Positions 10,339 through 24,561 of a stretch of 64,000 nucleotides of DNA are shown here, piece after piece. Each line of letters opens with the position of its first letter. The stretch's first letter is position 1. The notes under the pieces were generated by a model. It did no database searches. It was not told the origin of the DNA and saw only the letters and a program-made list of their open reading frames with translations. Source of the stretch: Leptodactylus fallax (lineage: Eukaryota; Chordata; Amphibia; Anura; Leptodactylidae); contig CAMRHE010000035.1 of assembly GCA_947044405.1 (NCBI GenBank), positions 4,375,501 to 4,439,500 on the forward strand, given 5' to 3'. Made by a program: the position numbers and the translations under genes.

Positions 10339-10595
10339 TATTCTCTCCACTAATTTATCAAGCAATCCAATGTCTCACGAAAGTCATATAGACCGAAACA
10401 TTACACTGACATTTTTGGATTTCCAGTACAGTTTGGAGTGTATTCACCTACATACTGCATGAGTGCCAGAATCATTTCTTGCTGACTAAATACCGATTGA
10501 GTCCATTTCTATGTACCAAAGTGACATTGTTATCTAAGTGACATATCATTAATATCTACAGTTACTGTTTTCCAACTCAACTCTGACTGCACCCA

Positions 10596-10645
10596 AAACT
10601 GGCCCAACTACATTACTCCGACTCCACAGCCCTGGTATTCACCAT
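10596..10645. repeat. Fragment of a repeat ending CTCCGACTCCACAGCCCTG
   Basis: The terminus resembles the inverted ends of the element at 28428-28715 (GGGCTGTGGAG and CACAGCCCTG). Only one end is present here. Confidence 0.45.
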
Positions 10646-10862
10646 TGCATACTGAGAACAACCCACAAGACCTGCAGATTTGGACATCCTCTCACCCGGT
10701 TGTCTAGATGTCATCATTGGAACTTGTCAAAGTCGCAGCAAAAGCATTAAGTAAAAGAAGTAATAGTTCTTTTGCTGCCTAATATATTCCACCCCTTGGC
10801 AGGTGCCATTGATAATCAGTTTTTACCTAGCAACGACTAGTTTATATATTTCTTGTTTTATA

Positions 10863-12190
10863 CAGTGGCTTGAAAAAGTATTCATACCCCTTGAACTTTT
10901 TCACATTTTGTTACCTTACAACCACAAACTTAAATGTATTTTATTGAGATTTTAAGTGATAGACCAACACAAAGTAGCAGATAATTGTGAAGTGGAATGA
11001 AAATAATACATGGTTTTCAAAATCTTAAATAAAAATCTGAAAAGTGTGACGTGCAGAAGTTTTCAGCCCCCTGTACTCTGATACCCCTAAATAAAATCCA
11101 GCGCAATCAACTGTCTTCAGAAGTGACTTAATTAGTTAATAGGGTCCAGCTGTGTGTAATTTAGTCTCAGTATAAATACACCTGTTCTGTGAAGGCCTCA
11201 GTGGTTTGTTAGAGGACACTAGTGAACAAACAGCATCATGAAGACCAAGGAACTCACCAGACAGGTCAGAGATAAAGTTGTGGAGAAGTTTAAAAGCAGG
11301 TTTAGGTTATAAAAAAAACATATCCCAAGCTTTGGGCATCCCAAGGAGCCCTGTTCAATCCATCATCCAAAAATGGAAAAAGTATTCTACAACTGCAAAC
11401 CTACCAAGACATGGCGGTCCACCTAAACTAACAGATCGAGCAAGGAGAGCACTGGTCAGAGAAGCAGCCAAGAGGCCCATGGTCACTCTGGAGGAGCTAG
11501 AGAAATCCATAGCTTATGTGGGAGAATCTGTCCACAGGACAATTATAAGTTGTGCATAAGTTGTGCACTCCACAAATCTGGCCTTCATGGAAGAGTGGCA
11601 AGAAGAAAACCATTGTTGAAAGAAAGACATAAGTAGTGCCGTTTGCAGTTTGTCACAAGCCATATAGGAGACACAGCAAACATGTGGAAGAAGGTGCTCT
11701 GTAGAGCTACAGTGGAATGGTTTAGATCAAAGAATATTCATGTGTTAGAATTGCCCAGTCAAAGTCCAGACCTAAATCCCGTTGAGCATCTGTGGCAAGA
11801 TATGAAAATTGCTGTTCACAGACGCTCTCCATCCAATCTGGCTGAGCCTGAGCTATTTTGCAAAGAAGAATGGCCAAACATCTCAAGTCTTTAGATGCAC
11901 AAAGCTGGTAGAGACATACCCCAAGAGACTTGCAGCTGTAATTGCAGCAAAAGGTGGCTCTACAAAGTATTGATATAGGGGGCTGAATACTTTTGCATGT
12001 CACACTTTTCAGATTTTTTTTGATTAAAATTTTGAAAACCATGTATCATATTCATTCCACTTCACAATTATCTGCTACTTTGTGTTGGTCTATCACTTAA
12101 AATCTCAATAAAATACATTTAAGTTTGTGGTTGTAAGGTGACAAAATGTGAAAAAGTTCAATGGGGTATGAATACTTTTGCAAAATACTG
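10863..12190 (+). mobile_element. Tc1-like element, internally deleted
   Basis: The left terminus CAGTGGCTTGAAAAAGTATTC is flanked by TA, and the right side carries a long inverted copy ending GCAAAATACTG then TA. The inverted repeats are long, about 170-200 bp (shared stretch TGATAGACCAACACAAAGTAG). At 1328 bp it is shorter than full-length Tc1 copies because the transposase core is deleted. Confidence 0.87.
11238..11973 (+). pseudogene. Tc1 transposase, core deleted
   Basis: ATG 11238 opens MKTKELTRQVRDKVVEKF, then a frameshift occurs in the A-rich stretch near 11290. The following frame carries the helix-turn-helix region (GIPRSPVQSIIQKW) and the second DNA-binding part. After a further break the sequence passes straight from the region before the first catalytic acid to the segment before the third (SPDLNPVEHLWQD), so the first two aspartates are missing. 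The end KGGSTKY and stop are preserved. It is non-functional. Confidence 0.85.
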
Positions 12191-12192
12191 TA

Positions 12193-14412
12193 TGTAGTTG
12201 TATAATGCTTACAACAAACTATACTCACACTGCCAACTTGCAGACTGTGCGAGGCTGAAAACAAGAATGATGTCATGTCCAAGTCATGCTCCAGAACCAG
12301 AATTTAAATAACTTTTGCAGCATCTATTTCCAAGAGCCTGATTGCTTGGCATGCCAAACATACATGAAGGAATGAAGCACGGCATGCCAAAAGTTTGGAA
12401 TTAATTTAGCTTCTGTCAACAACTCATGCTTGTGCAAAATGCAAGCTTGCAGTGGGTAGCCTGAAGAGGACTTATACGGTAACACAGACAACGTCTAGAG
12501 ACTTTCATTAGAAACTAGCACACACTGTCCAGACACCTGCTTTTTGCCTGTCGAGCTGCTGGTCGTGAATCCTGTGTGTTGGACTATATAGTACATTTGC
12601 TGGGAGCACTGAATGAGCTAAATTGAGTACTGGAGCTATTTCTAGAATGTAAAATGAAAATAGTTGCCCTTCTTATGGGGAGTTCACATTGAGAAATGTG
12701 TACAAGCATAAACTTTGCACACACCGTAAAAAAAAAAAAAAGTGTCATTTCCTGGTAAATGTTACAGGGTGCTAAAAAATATGGACTACATAGACTTTTC
12801 AATACATGTCTGTTGAGTATTTGTGTACTAGGAATAGGCGATCTGTTTGCTTGTAACTTGTTACATACAACCTTAAAAGTTCCTGATCAAGTTAAGGTTA
12901 CACATAAAAAATAATTCACAAGCTAAGTCAATGTTAGCAAGTTATATGATCGCCGCCACAGAATAAAAACACTGTCATTTACTATCCGCTGTGCCCTTTG
13001 AATGTTTGCATCACAATTTATGATGATATGTTTAATAGATTTTGTCAGAGGCAAATATCCAAATGAGAAATAATTCTGAAGTGGCTGCAAAGTGGAAGAG
13101 TTATGAGAAGCTATTAGTGATATTTTATGGGATGAAAGAATATACATATACAATGTCACCCTGACTGAAAGGAAGCGCCGAGCTGTTACCAATACACCAA
13201 GAATGTCAATATGTCCTCATTGTATGCCTTTTTTCCACAACTCCCTTCAATTTGTTCCCTTCTTACAAACATACATTTGGTATATTAACAGGAAGTAGGT
13301 GATAGGAGGAAATATGACTGTGGGATCAGACTATACCATGTTTGTTTCCTTTAGCATGTAGACAAAGGTCTACAAAGAAGGAAATAGGAAATGTTTAATT
13401 TCTATTTCTAAGACTAATTTGCAAATATGCAATTTCATGTTAAATAAAAAGAAATGGTTGCAAAGGAGTAAGCTTCTACTGACAACTCTGCTCTGACACT
13501 GTTATGCCATATTCCTGTAAGAAGTACATTGCTCAGAGTCGTAAGTATAGTGAAATAAAAATGACCTGATACTGATCTTTCCTATCCTATGAAATTGCAT
13601 CCAACCATGCATTGCAGCTTAAATCGGCATACATGCTCGATTTATCGGTATGCTACAAACATTGGTGACATACAGAATTAATGAATATAGATGAAAAAAC
13701 GTATCAAAATCTACCAATATTTAGTCTTGTCTAGCCGTAACAAAAAAAAAGAAAAAAAAGAAAAAAAGCACAATCTTGTGATGAACACGATCTAAAAGGC
13801 TTGGAATTTGTGAAAAATGAGCAATGGAACAGCATTAGAGATGATTTAAAAGTCACACATGATAAATCCTGCACGGCAATAGGAGAGAATAGAAATAACT
13901 TATCATATCACAGCACTGCAGCAGAAAGCAAAGAGGAATAAGGCCATACAATTTGCCTAGAATTAATAAGATGAGTCAACACAACCAATGCTGACAATGA
14001 GGAGATATGCACACTGCATAACAGACTTTGTCTCAATCATTTTTCAGATTGGATTTCTCCCCAGGAGATATGGAGTCAGACGGGTGAGAAGCTGCTAGGA
14101 AGCAAGTTGCTAAGCTACTTGTCCTTCCCCTCATTGTCACTGTCACCTTCAAGGTTGTTTACTACGAGTGAACACCATCAGGAGATTGAAGAACTGAAGA
14201 AGCCTCTTTGTCTCAGGCGACCAGAAAACGGTAGAAGTTGTTTATCTTAATGAAAATTGTCATTTTTCTAAGCATAAAAGAAATGGCTGGTGTTCTGTCA
14301 AGGATGGGTCTAATCAGATGTTCGTGTGACATGTCTGACAAATTATAATAGAATTGCATAATAGCACACTTCTGAAAAATTATTTCATTGCATTTATTTT
14401 TAAGGTTATATA
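12193..14412. other. No gene seen (intron-like DNA)
   Basis: No frame with recognisable domains. An A-rich tract at 13740-13768 is the only simple repeat of note. The 89-residue minus frame at 12923-13192 shows no motif I recognise. Confidence 0.55.
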
Positions 14413-15500
<1,088 letters not shown>

Positions 15501-15962
15501 AGGGTCCGTTTATTTATATTAGACATTAACGGACACTAACTGATGTTAATGTGACCGATTTTTTAACTGACACATTAGCATCGGTTAGTGTCCGTTTTTA
15601 TACTTTCTGTTTTTTTTTTTGTCAAAAGAATGGACAGTAATAATGGACAGTATAATGGATGTCCATCCATTACCCATAGCCTTTTATGTTAAAAATTAAC
15701 GGATGGTTGATGTCCATCATAAAATCGTTACTTTTCACGGACACAAAAGTCCTATATGCAGGATTTTTTTGACCGCGAAAAATAATGGACATGTGATGGA
15801 TTTGGTGTTAAAGGACAATAACGGACACGAGATAAAATCCCACTGAAATCAATGGAATTTTTAAAGGATTCGTGACGGTTCTGCTAGTGTCCGTTGCTAA
15901 AATCTTGTAACGTACAATAGCAACGGACACTAGTGACCAGCGGTAGTGTAAATGACCCCTTA
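15501..15962. mobile_element. MITE with GGGTC...GACCC ends
   Basis: The left end AGGGTCCGTTTATTTATA and the right end GTGTAAATGACCCCTTA are imperfect inverted copies. Internally, repeated GGACACTA/TAGTGTCC motifs occur in both orientations, giving several nested hairpins. It is noncoding. The terminal pattern does not settle the superfamily. Confidence 0.55.
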
Positions 15963-18101
15963 ATGTTACAAATGCTGCCAGAAAAAAAAACAAACTGTTA
16001 ACTACTTAGGTTTGCCTGGGTCCATTTCCAGCCACGCAAAGTCAGTACGTACTATGCTATCAGCAGCATTCATAATAGACACACTTTAGCTGTGACACAA
16101 TTGTCATCCATATCATATACAGGAAGACACTCAATTTAATTACTCAGAGGTCGTCTCAGGTTTTGGATATTTACGTACATACACTACTGCAATTAAAATA
16201 GTACATGCAACACAAAAACTGCAAGGTTCATAGGCTTTCCTGTTTTCACAAGGGGTGACTTTCAAAAATCAGTCAATTCACCACAGTCTCAAAATAAAGC
16301 GCACTAAAGCAAGGAGAGAACAGATATTCTTCAGGTCAGCTGAATTTGTAGAGCAATGTTAAAAAAGAGCTAATTTGAAATCAATCGATCATACCATAAT
16401 GCTGCCCCACAAATAAGATTATTTCATTTAAACCTCAGATCCGTCAAGCTCCATTGCTTCAAATGGACCCTGTCATTTCCTGAGTTCATTATAAATCAAG
16501 CTTATATTACAATTTATGTTTGGTGAAGTCATTCCCTGGATGGAAGAAATAAAAAAAAATTACACAGCAGTTAGTAATTGAGCAAAGTCACTGTGCAGCA
16601 CTGAGAATCAAAGAGTCATCTTGCTAAATGAGGATTCAAGCTGTCCTATACCATGCCTGTAACTAATAAATAGGAGACCTCTGGGAAAAGTGCTGAGCGT
16701 AGGCTGGATCTATTTTCGGCTTACATCAGCAGCTGCTGCCCCTGGGATCATGCATACCCTAGACCATATGCAATCACTCCTATGCTGCAACCTGTCTGAT
16801 AATGAAAAAGCATGGCATAAATCTGTACTCGAGTGGAATCCTAAATGAGAAAAATAATGCAGTGGAGAAGGAAATAAACCACGTTTTGAAGTCATTAGAA
16901 AGAAATACTTTGACACATGAAGTGTTGTAACCATTAATAGCACTTATCACATGGTGGAGAGACAAAGGGACAAATTAATCACAATGACAGAACTAGGCCA
17001 TTTTATGCTAATATAGGCTGCTGTGCGAGAGATTATACTACTTAGTGTCTGGGAAATGGATGCCATTAAAGGACAGAAACTACATGGTCATCATGCTGTA
17101 GAACATACGGCTGACATATGTTCTGTAGGATAACATACAGAAATACATATGTAAAAATGCAGATGGCATATGCTATATACAGTACACACTACCCAGATGC
17201 ACCTGACATATGTCCTTTAACAGCAATCATTTACCAGACTGGTTAAAATAGGGGAAAAAATAAGCTAACAAAGTACTAAAGGGGAAAAAAAATGAATGAA
17301 AAACAACATTTTACTACCTTAGCAGCTACTAGGCAATACATTATTGTGCCATTGATTACTTCTGTCTTTGCGTATAGGCATTAGTTAGTTTTGGTCAAGT
17401 TCTCTGCACTGCTGCATTGTTTAAAGAGGTGTTTAAACTCTGGTCTTCTGTGCACAGGTTCCCCTACTGACGTCACCAGTGATTTGCCATTTATGCTAGG
17501 GGACCTCTGAAGTCAATCATACAGGCCTCAGCCATGGCCTCTTCACAAACAGAACATGTGTGCTGTGACATGCAGTTTGTGAAGAGGTGACCACTGAGCA
17601 GAGATCTAACTTGGAGTGTCTAAGCCACTAATGCAAAATCTAAAATAAGGGTCTCCACTTACCATATGCCAACTATAATTCTAATAATGTAAAGGGCCAC
17701 TGGGTCCTGGCAGGCTCCAAGGGCCAGTAGGGATGGTTACTTCTGCACCCCTATAGCTATGCCCTTGCCGCTGAAACCTGTGATAGCACAAACAGCCAGG
17801 GGACTTGTAAACTGGAGACCAGAGTTGCCCAGGGAGAAGTGAGTAAAGGTTTTTTTTGTAGGAGTCAGAAAACCCTAGAATTGTGCAATGTGCCATATTC
17901 AAACTCTCAGTGAATAGAAGCAACAGAAAGAGCTGAGTAAGCACACTCTGCAACACTCCTATACATCTCAGTGGTGAGGGATGGTGCTTGTTTGTCCTGC
18001 TTTACCCAAGAATGGTATGGGTGAGGATCACAGAGGTCTGACTAATCTGCCATAAAATAAAAATAAAAAAGGGGAAAGAGGATTATCAGGGTGCAACACC
18101 T
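15963..18101. other. No gene seen; one hairpin at 17538-17587
   Basis: Unique-looking AT-rich DNA without convincing frames. CCTCTTCACAAAC at 17538-17550 is the perfect inverse of 17575-17587, a 13-bp stem that may be the centre of a decayed MITE. Confidence 0.5.
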
Positions 18102-18498
18102 TTAAAGAGGCTGTCCAGGCTAAAATATTGTTTTTTAATTAGGCTGGGGAAAGTGAAAAAAAAAAAACAAAAAAACACAAAAAAAAAAAACAACAAAAAA
18201 TAAAACAAAAAAAATACATACTCACCTGTCCCTGGTGCTTCGGTGTCCTCCCAGTGCGGTCCGGTCCTGCTGATTGGCTGTTTACTTTTGCAGAAGTCCT
18301 CGTCGGCTGTGACATCCCAAGTCACCTCCAGTGAAGCCGCAGATTGATCACGTGTGGTGGGACTTCAGTCAGAAGAAAACAATGGAGCTGCAGGTCCGGA
18401 CCACACTGGGAGACACCAGAGCACTGGTGAGAATTTTTTTTTTCCACTTCCCCCGGCCTAATTAAAAAATAATATTTTAGCCTGGACAACCCCTTTAA
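18102..18498. mobile_element. T2/Kolobok-like MITE with TTAA duplication
   Basis: TTAAAGAGGCTGTCCAGGC at the left and GCCTGGACAACCCCTTTAA at the right are inverted copies. TTAA occurs exactly at both outer ends (18102-18105, 18495-18498). It is related to the element at 61585-61905. Its interior is A-rich and noncoding. Confidence 0.85.
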
Positions 18499-18730
18499 CT
18501 AAGTCTATGCAGGGGATATGCAGATGTGCATCAGATGAATGATGAACATCAAGAGATGTCTGAAGTACTGACAAGCGTAGTTTCACTTATGCAAAAAGGT
18601 TACCTGGCTCAGGAAGTGTATACGCATGCGCAGTATCACTAAGTATAACGATGGAATCTGTCACAAATGTCCCACTAAAGTATAATACAAAATCATGATA
18701 GCGACAATTAAAAACGTTGTTAACTATATA

Positions 18731-19665
<935 letters not shown>

Positions 19666-19740
19666 TATACATATGAACACAATTTCACATGTTATGTTAA
19701 TAGTGATAAATTGGTATCGATATACATGATTAGTATAGAG
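19666..19740 (-). repeat. Penelope arm segment
   Basis: AATAGTGATAAATTGGTATCGATATA matches the inverse of 24783-24850. It ends with ATAGAG, half of the presumed target duplication of the neighbouring LINE. Confidence 0.8.
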
Positions 19741-21954
19741 ATAATAATAATTATTTATTTATTTATATAGCGCCAACATATTCCGCAGCACTGTACAAGA
19801 GCTTACAATCTGTGAGGTAGAGGGGGTGACACAAGAGGTAGCAGGGGCGGCAACAGACGTAGCATTGCTTGTACAATGGTCATACAATTTTGTGATATAG
19901 GTTACTGCCATTACACATATATAAAGCTGTAAGAGCCATCACCAGTCGTGTCCTTGAACGTGCAGATGGTGCCTGGACATATAAAGTTAGTCTGATACGG
20001 AATCATATCCTGTGAGGTAATGTGGGAGCATGAACAGAGGGTACGTTTTAAGGATTCTAACTACGGAAGGGTTTACATTAGGAGTTGTGATAGGCTTGTC
20101 TGAAAAGATATGTCTTTAGTTTACGCTTGAAGCTGTGGAAATTGGGGGTTAATCTAATAGTCCGGGATAGAGTATTCCAGAGAAGTGGTGCAACTCGGGA
20201 GAAGTCTTGTATAAGAGTGTGGGAGGTTCTGATAATAGAGGATGTTAGTCTTAGGTCATAGAGTGAACGGAGAGTACGGGTTGGGCGATAGACAGAGATG
20301 AGGGAGGAAATGTAGGGAGGTGTAGAATTATGGAGAGCCTTGTGAATGAGGGTGATAAGTTTATATTGTATTCTGTATTGAATAGGCAGCCAGTGTAGTG
20401 ACCGGCACAGACTGGAGGCATCGCTGTAGCGTCTAGACTGATAGATGAGCCTGGCCGCCGCATTCTGAATAGATTGTTGAGGGGAGAGTTTAGTAAGGGG
20501 AAGACCAATTAGTAAGGAGTTACAGTAATCAGGGCGAGAGTGAATCAGGGCAACAATAAGTGTCTTTAGTGTATTTGTGGTAAGGAAAGGGCGCATTCTG
20601 GAGATGTTTTTGAGGTGGAGATGACATGTGTGTGCGAGTGATTGGATATGGGGGGTGAAGGAAAACCCCAAACAAAACCCTGAGGCAGCGGGCATACTGC
20701 CTAGGAGTTATGGTAAGGCCGGAGACTGCAATGGAGATATCAGGGACAGATCTATTAGATGGTGGAAACAGCAGTAGTTCAGTCTTTGAGAGATTCAGTT
20801 TCAGAAAGAGCGAAGACATGATATTTTAGACAGCAGAGGCGCAGTCACTGGTGTTCTGTATTAGTGCAGGGGTGATGTCACAGGATGACGTATATAATTG
20901 GGTGTCATTAGCATAAAGATAGTACTGGAAGCCAAATCTAGTGATGGTTTGTCCAATGGGGGCTGTGTAGAGGGAGAAGAGCAGGGAACCTAGGACCGAG
21001 CCCTGAGGAACCCCAATGGCAAGGGGAAGAGGGGAAGAAGCAGAGCCTGCAAATGATACACAGAAAGTGCGGTCAGAGAGATAAGAGGAGAACCAGGAGA
21101 GAGCAGTGTCTGTGAGGCCCACAGAACGTAGTATAGTGAGGAGGAGTTGATGGTCAACAGTGTCAAATGCTGCTGAGAGATCTAGAAGAATAAGAAGAGA
21201 GTAGTCACCTTTGGATTTAGCCGTCAGGAGATCATTGGAGACTTTTGTGAGGGCCGTTTCAGTAGAGTGCAGAGTGCGGAAGCCAGATTGTAAGGGGTCA
21301 AGAAGAGAGTTAGCAGAAAGATAGCGGATTAAACGAGAATAGACTAAGCGTTCCAAGATTTTGGAGATAAAAGGAAGGTTATAGACAGATCGATAGTTAG
21401 CAGCACAGAATGGGTCAAGGGAGGATTTCTTCAGTAGTGGGGTTATGACAGCATGTTTGAAAGAGGATGGGAAAATTCCAGAAGAGAGAGAAAGGTTAAA
21501 TATTTTAGTAAGGTAAGTTGTGACGGCAGGAGACAGAGTCTGGAGAAGGTCACTACTACAGGTTGTAGGACGAGAAGAAGAAAGTAGCTGAGATACTTGC
21601 TCCTCTGTAACAGGTTCAAAAGATGAGAATGAACAGTCTGAAGTGCGGCTGGTGAGGAGATAAGTGCCATCTGGGGATTGGGCAGTTATTTCCTGACGGA
21701 TCTTATCAATTTTATCATGGAAATAAGTGGCCAGGTCATCTGCGCTAAGATCTGTGAATGGCATCTGCACCTTGGGAGTGAGCAAGGAGTGAATAGTCTT
21801 TTAGGGTTACAGGAGAGAGAAGAGATGAGGGCAGTGAAATAGGCTTGTTTGGCTAGGTGAAGGGCAGAATTATAGGTTTTAAGCATAAATTTAAAGTGGA
21901 GGAAGTCTGCAGGTATACGTGATTTTCTCCACAGACGTTCAGCACACCTTCAGC
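19741..21954 (-). mobile_element. 5'-truncated L2/CR1-type LINE
   Basis: The minus-strand element ends in an ATAATAATAATTATTTATTT-type tail next to TATATAGCGCC, and begins near 21954 within the region between endonuclease and RT. ATAGAG occurs directly before it (19735-19740) and directly after it (21955-21960), a plausible target duplication. It splits the Penelope left arm, so it is younger than that element. Confidence 0.85.
20078..21950 (-). pseudogene. L2/CR1-type reverse transcriptase, degraded
   Basis: The frame opens with the linker before RT (YNSALHLAKQAYF) and shifts frame near 21790. The RT domain follows, with [32 protein letters not shown] and YANDTQLY. The last is YADD in active relatives, so the first catalytic aspartate is changed to N. 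A stop at 20826-20828 and a frameshift near 20660 follow. The C-terminal part (SLHWLPIQYRIQYKL) is characteristic of L2/CR1 ORF2 tails and ends at 20078. The endonuclease domain is lost by 5' truncation. Confidence 0.87.
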
Positions 21955-22281
21955 ATAGAGTCCTATATAGGGGCTAATCCTCATATAAAGAAGATTGGAG
22001 CAAATCAAAGATGTCAGTATAATTAGGGGGAAAGGAAGAAAAATCCTACCCGTAAACAACAATCAGGATCTGATCTACAATGCAAAAGTACATAATTGTT
22101 ATTACATATCACTTTGTGATTTTAAACTATCAGTGAATATAATACAGATGGTCAAAATATAAACAAAATCACATTCGCGATTAAGACCATTAGGAGCCAG
22201 AGTCCGCACAGTCACCACCTCTCCGTGATGTGATAAGGGGACATGCTCAGGACCTGAAATCTCAATGCTGTATGTTTTAGT
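21955..22281 (-). repeat. Penelope arm, inner left block
   Basis: The part from about 21955 to 22185 is the inverse of 24565-24800 (shared CCTATATAGG, AATATAAACAAAATC). The remainder up to 22281 looks like untranslated sequence between the arm and the end of the endonuclease frame. Confidence 0.78.
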
Positions 22282-22909
22282 TTAAGAAAATGGTCTGGGA
22301 CTTGGAAGCATGATTTTTCCACAACGAATGTCAGATTTATGTTTAGAGATGCGGTCCTGCACATGTTGGGTAGTCTCCCCAACATATGCGAGACCGCATG
22401 AACATTTCAGAAGATATACAACATGAGTTGTAGAACATTTATAAAAATCCCGTACTGGAATCAAACGACCCGTATGAGGGTGTTGAACCTGGTCGCCTCT
22501 GATTATACTATTGCACTGATAGGGAGAGGTACCTTTTTTTTGGGGATGCAAAACTTGCTGCCGTAAAGGTCTATGTACTGGACCAAAGTCTGCATGGCCC
22601 AAGCGGTCCCTGACATTCTGTCCCCGTTTGAAGCAGGATAGTTGAGGGTTATTAAATTCTGAAATATCAGGATATGGCCTATGGAGAAGTGGCCAATATC
22701 TCCTTAGAATTTGATGCACTTTTGGTATCAGAGGATGGAAAGTATTGACATATGCAAATCTATTTGGCTTTTTTCTTTTTACCCTATCAGATCTATTGTT
22801 TTTCAATTCATGCATTTCTTTTTGCAAAAAAGAGGTGGGATAACCCCTAGCAGAGAATTTTTCTGGAGATACAGAGGTCCACTCTGCAGACTCTGGTTTC
22901 TCATGGTCT
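22282..22909 (-). pseudogene. Penelope-like ORF 3' part: GIY-YIG endonuclease domain
   Basis: The minus frame stays open from the Tc1 junction at 22909 to the stop at 22282. It contains the connector motif FKRGQNVRDRL and a GIY-YIG-type segment (VYLLKCSCGLAYVGETTQ followed by RISKHKSDIR). In Penelope-like elements this endonuclease follows the reverse transcriptase and makes the target nick. The RT domain is absent: the element ends at the arm junction, now occupied by a Tc1. A first in-frame methionine lies at 22827, but the frame is a 5'-truncated ORF and not a gene with its own start. Confidence 0.85.
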
Positions 22910-22911
22910 TA

Positions 22912-24559
22912 CAGTCATATGAAAAAGTTTGGGCACCCCTATTAATCTTAATCATTTTTAGTTCTAAATATTTGGGTGTTTGCAACAGCCATTTCAATTT
23001 GATATATCTAATAACTGATGGACACAGTAATATTTCAGGATTGAAATGAGGTTTATTGTACTAACAGAAAATGTGCAATATGCATTAAACCAAAATTTGA
23101 CCGGTGCAAAAGTATGGGCACCTCAACAGAAAAGTGACATTAATATTTAGTAGATCCTCCTTTTGCAAAAATAACAGCCTCTAGTCGCTTCCTGTAGCTT
23201 TTAATCAGTTCCTGGATCCTGGATGAAGGTATTTTTGACCATTCCTCTTTACAAAACAATTCCAGTTCAGTTAAGTTTGATGGTCGCCGAGCATGGACAG
23301 CCCGCTTCAAATTATCCCACAGCTGTTCAATGATATTCAGGTCTGGGGACTGGGATGGCCATTCCAGAACATTGTAATTGTTCCTCTGCATGAATGCCTG
23401 AGTAGATTTGGAGCTGTGTTTTGGATCATTGTCTTGCTGAAATATCCATCCACGGCGTAACTTCAAATTCGTCACTGATTCTTGTACATTATTCTCAAGA
23501 ATCTGCTGATACTGAGTTGAATCCATGCGACCCTCAACTTTAACAAGATTCCCGGTGCCGGCATTGGCCACACAGCCCCAAAGCATGATGGAACCTCCAC
23601 CAAATTTTACAGTGGGTAGCAAGTGTTTTTCTTGGAATTCTGTGTTTTTTTGACGCCATGCATAACGCCTTTTTGTATGACCAAACAACTCAATCTTTGT
23701 TTCATCAGTCCACAGGACCTTCTTCCAAAATGAAGCTGGCTTGTCCAAATGTGCTTTTGCATACCTCAGGCGACTCTGTTTGTGGCGTGCTTTCAGAAAC
23801 GGCTTCTTTCGCATCACTCTCCCATACAGCTTCTCCTTGTGCAAAGTGTGCTGTATTGTTGACCGATGCACAGTGACACCATCTGCAGCAAGATGATGCT
23901 GCAGCTCTTTGGAGGTGGTCTGTGGATTGTCCTTGACTGTTCTCACCATTCTTCTTCTCTGCCTTTCTGATATTTTTCTTGGCCTGCCACTTCTGGTCTT
24001 AACAAGAACCGTCCCTGTGGTCTTCCATTTCCTTACTATGTTCCTCACAGTGGAAACTGACAGGTTAAATCTCTGAGACAACTTTTTGTATCCTTCCCCT
24101 GAACAACTATGTTGAACAATCTTTGTTTTCAGATCATTTGAGAGTTGTTTTGAGGAGCCCATGATGCCACTCTTCAGAGGAGATTCAAATAGGAGAACAA
24201 CTTGCAATTGGCCACCTTAATACCTTTTCTCATGACTGGATACACCTGGCTATGAAGTTCATAGCTCAGTGAGGTTACAAAACCAATTTTGTGCTTCAGT
24301 AAGTCAGTAAAAAGTAGTTAGGAGTATTCAAATCAATAAAATGATAAGGGTACCCAAATTTTTGCACCGGTCAAATTTTGGTTTAATGCATATTGCACAT
24401 TTTCTGTTAGTACAATAAACCTCATTTCAATCCTGAAATATTACTGTGTCCATCAGTTATTAGATATATCAAATTGAAATGGCTGTTGCAAACACCCAAA
24501 TATTTAGAACTAAAAATGATTAAGATTAATAGGGGTGCCCAAACTTTTTCATATGACTG
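22912..24559 (-). mobile_element. Complete Tc1-like DD34E element, potentially autonomous
   Basis: The element is 1648 bp with inverted repeats of roughly 210 bp, starting CAGTCATATGAAAAAGTTTGG and ending in its inverse, both flanked by TA. The terminal repeats look nearly identical by eye. It carries one full-length, uninterrupted transposase. A second copy lies at 43372-45020. It sits at the Penelope ORF/arm junction. Confidence 0.95.
23140..24162 (-). CDS. Tc1-family DD34E transposase, full length and intact
   Basis: The protein is 340 residues, the usual Tc1 length, starting MGSSKQLSNDL. The frame is open 15 codons further upstream, but the second methionine matches Tc1 starts and the homologous start at 43770. 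Order: paired-like DNA-binding domain with two helix-turn-helix parts (about 8-50 and 70-110) joined by a GRPRK hook at 59-63, then the DDE domain with D153 (LWTDET), D244 (FQQDND) and E279 (LNIIEQLW), 34 residues apart, and a glycine-rich box at 188-190. It would cut and paste the element at TA sites in the nucleus. No stop or frameshift is visible. It overlaps no host gene; expression is not shown. Confidence 0.95.
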   Translation of the reverse strand: MGSSKQLSNDLKTKIVQHSCSGEGYKKLSQRFNLSVSTVRNIVRKWKTTGTVLVKTRSGRPRKISERQRRRMVRTVKDNPQTTSKELQHHLAADGVTVHRSTIQHTLHKEKLYGRVMRKKPFLKARHKQSRLRYAKAHLDKPASFWKKVLWTDETKIELFGHTKRRYAWRQKNTEFQEKHLLPTVKFGGGSIMLWGCVANAGTGNLVKVEGRMDSTQYQQILENNVQESVTNLKLRRGWIFQQDNDPKHSSKSTQAFMQRNNYNVLEWPSQSPDLNIIEQLWDNLKRAVHARRPSNLTELELFCKEEWSKIPSSRIQELIKSYRKRLEAVIFAKGGSTKY

Positions 24560-24561
24560 TA

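Noticed and set aside
16710..16965. Overlapping minus frames of 61 and 77 codons
   Set aside because: No motif, splice context or repeat identity; typical chance frames in AT-rich DNA.
22711..23049. 112-codon plus frame
   Set aside because: Spans the junction between Penelope ORF (antisense) and Tc1 terminal repeat; an artefact of the insertion.
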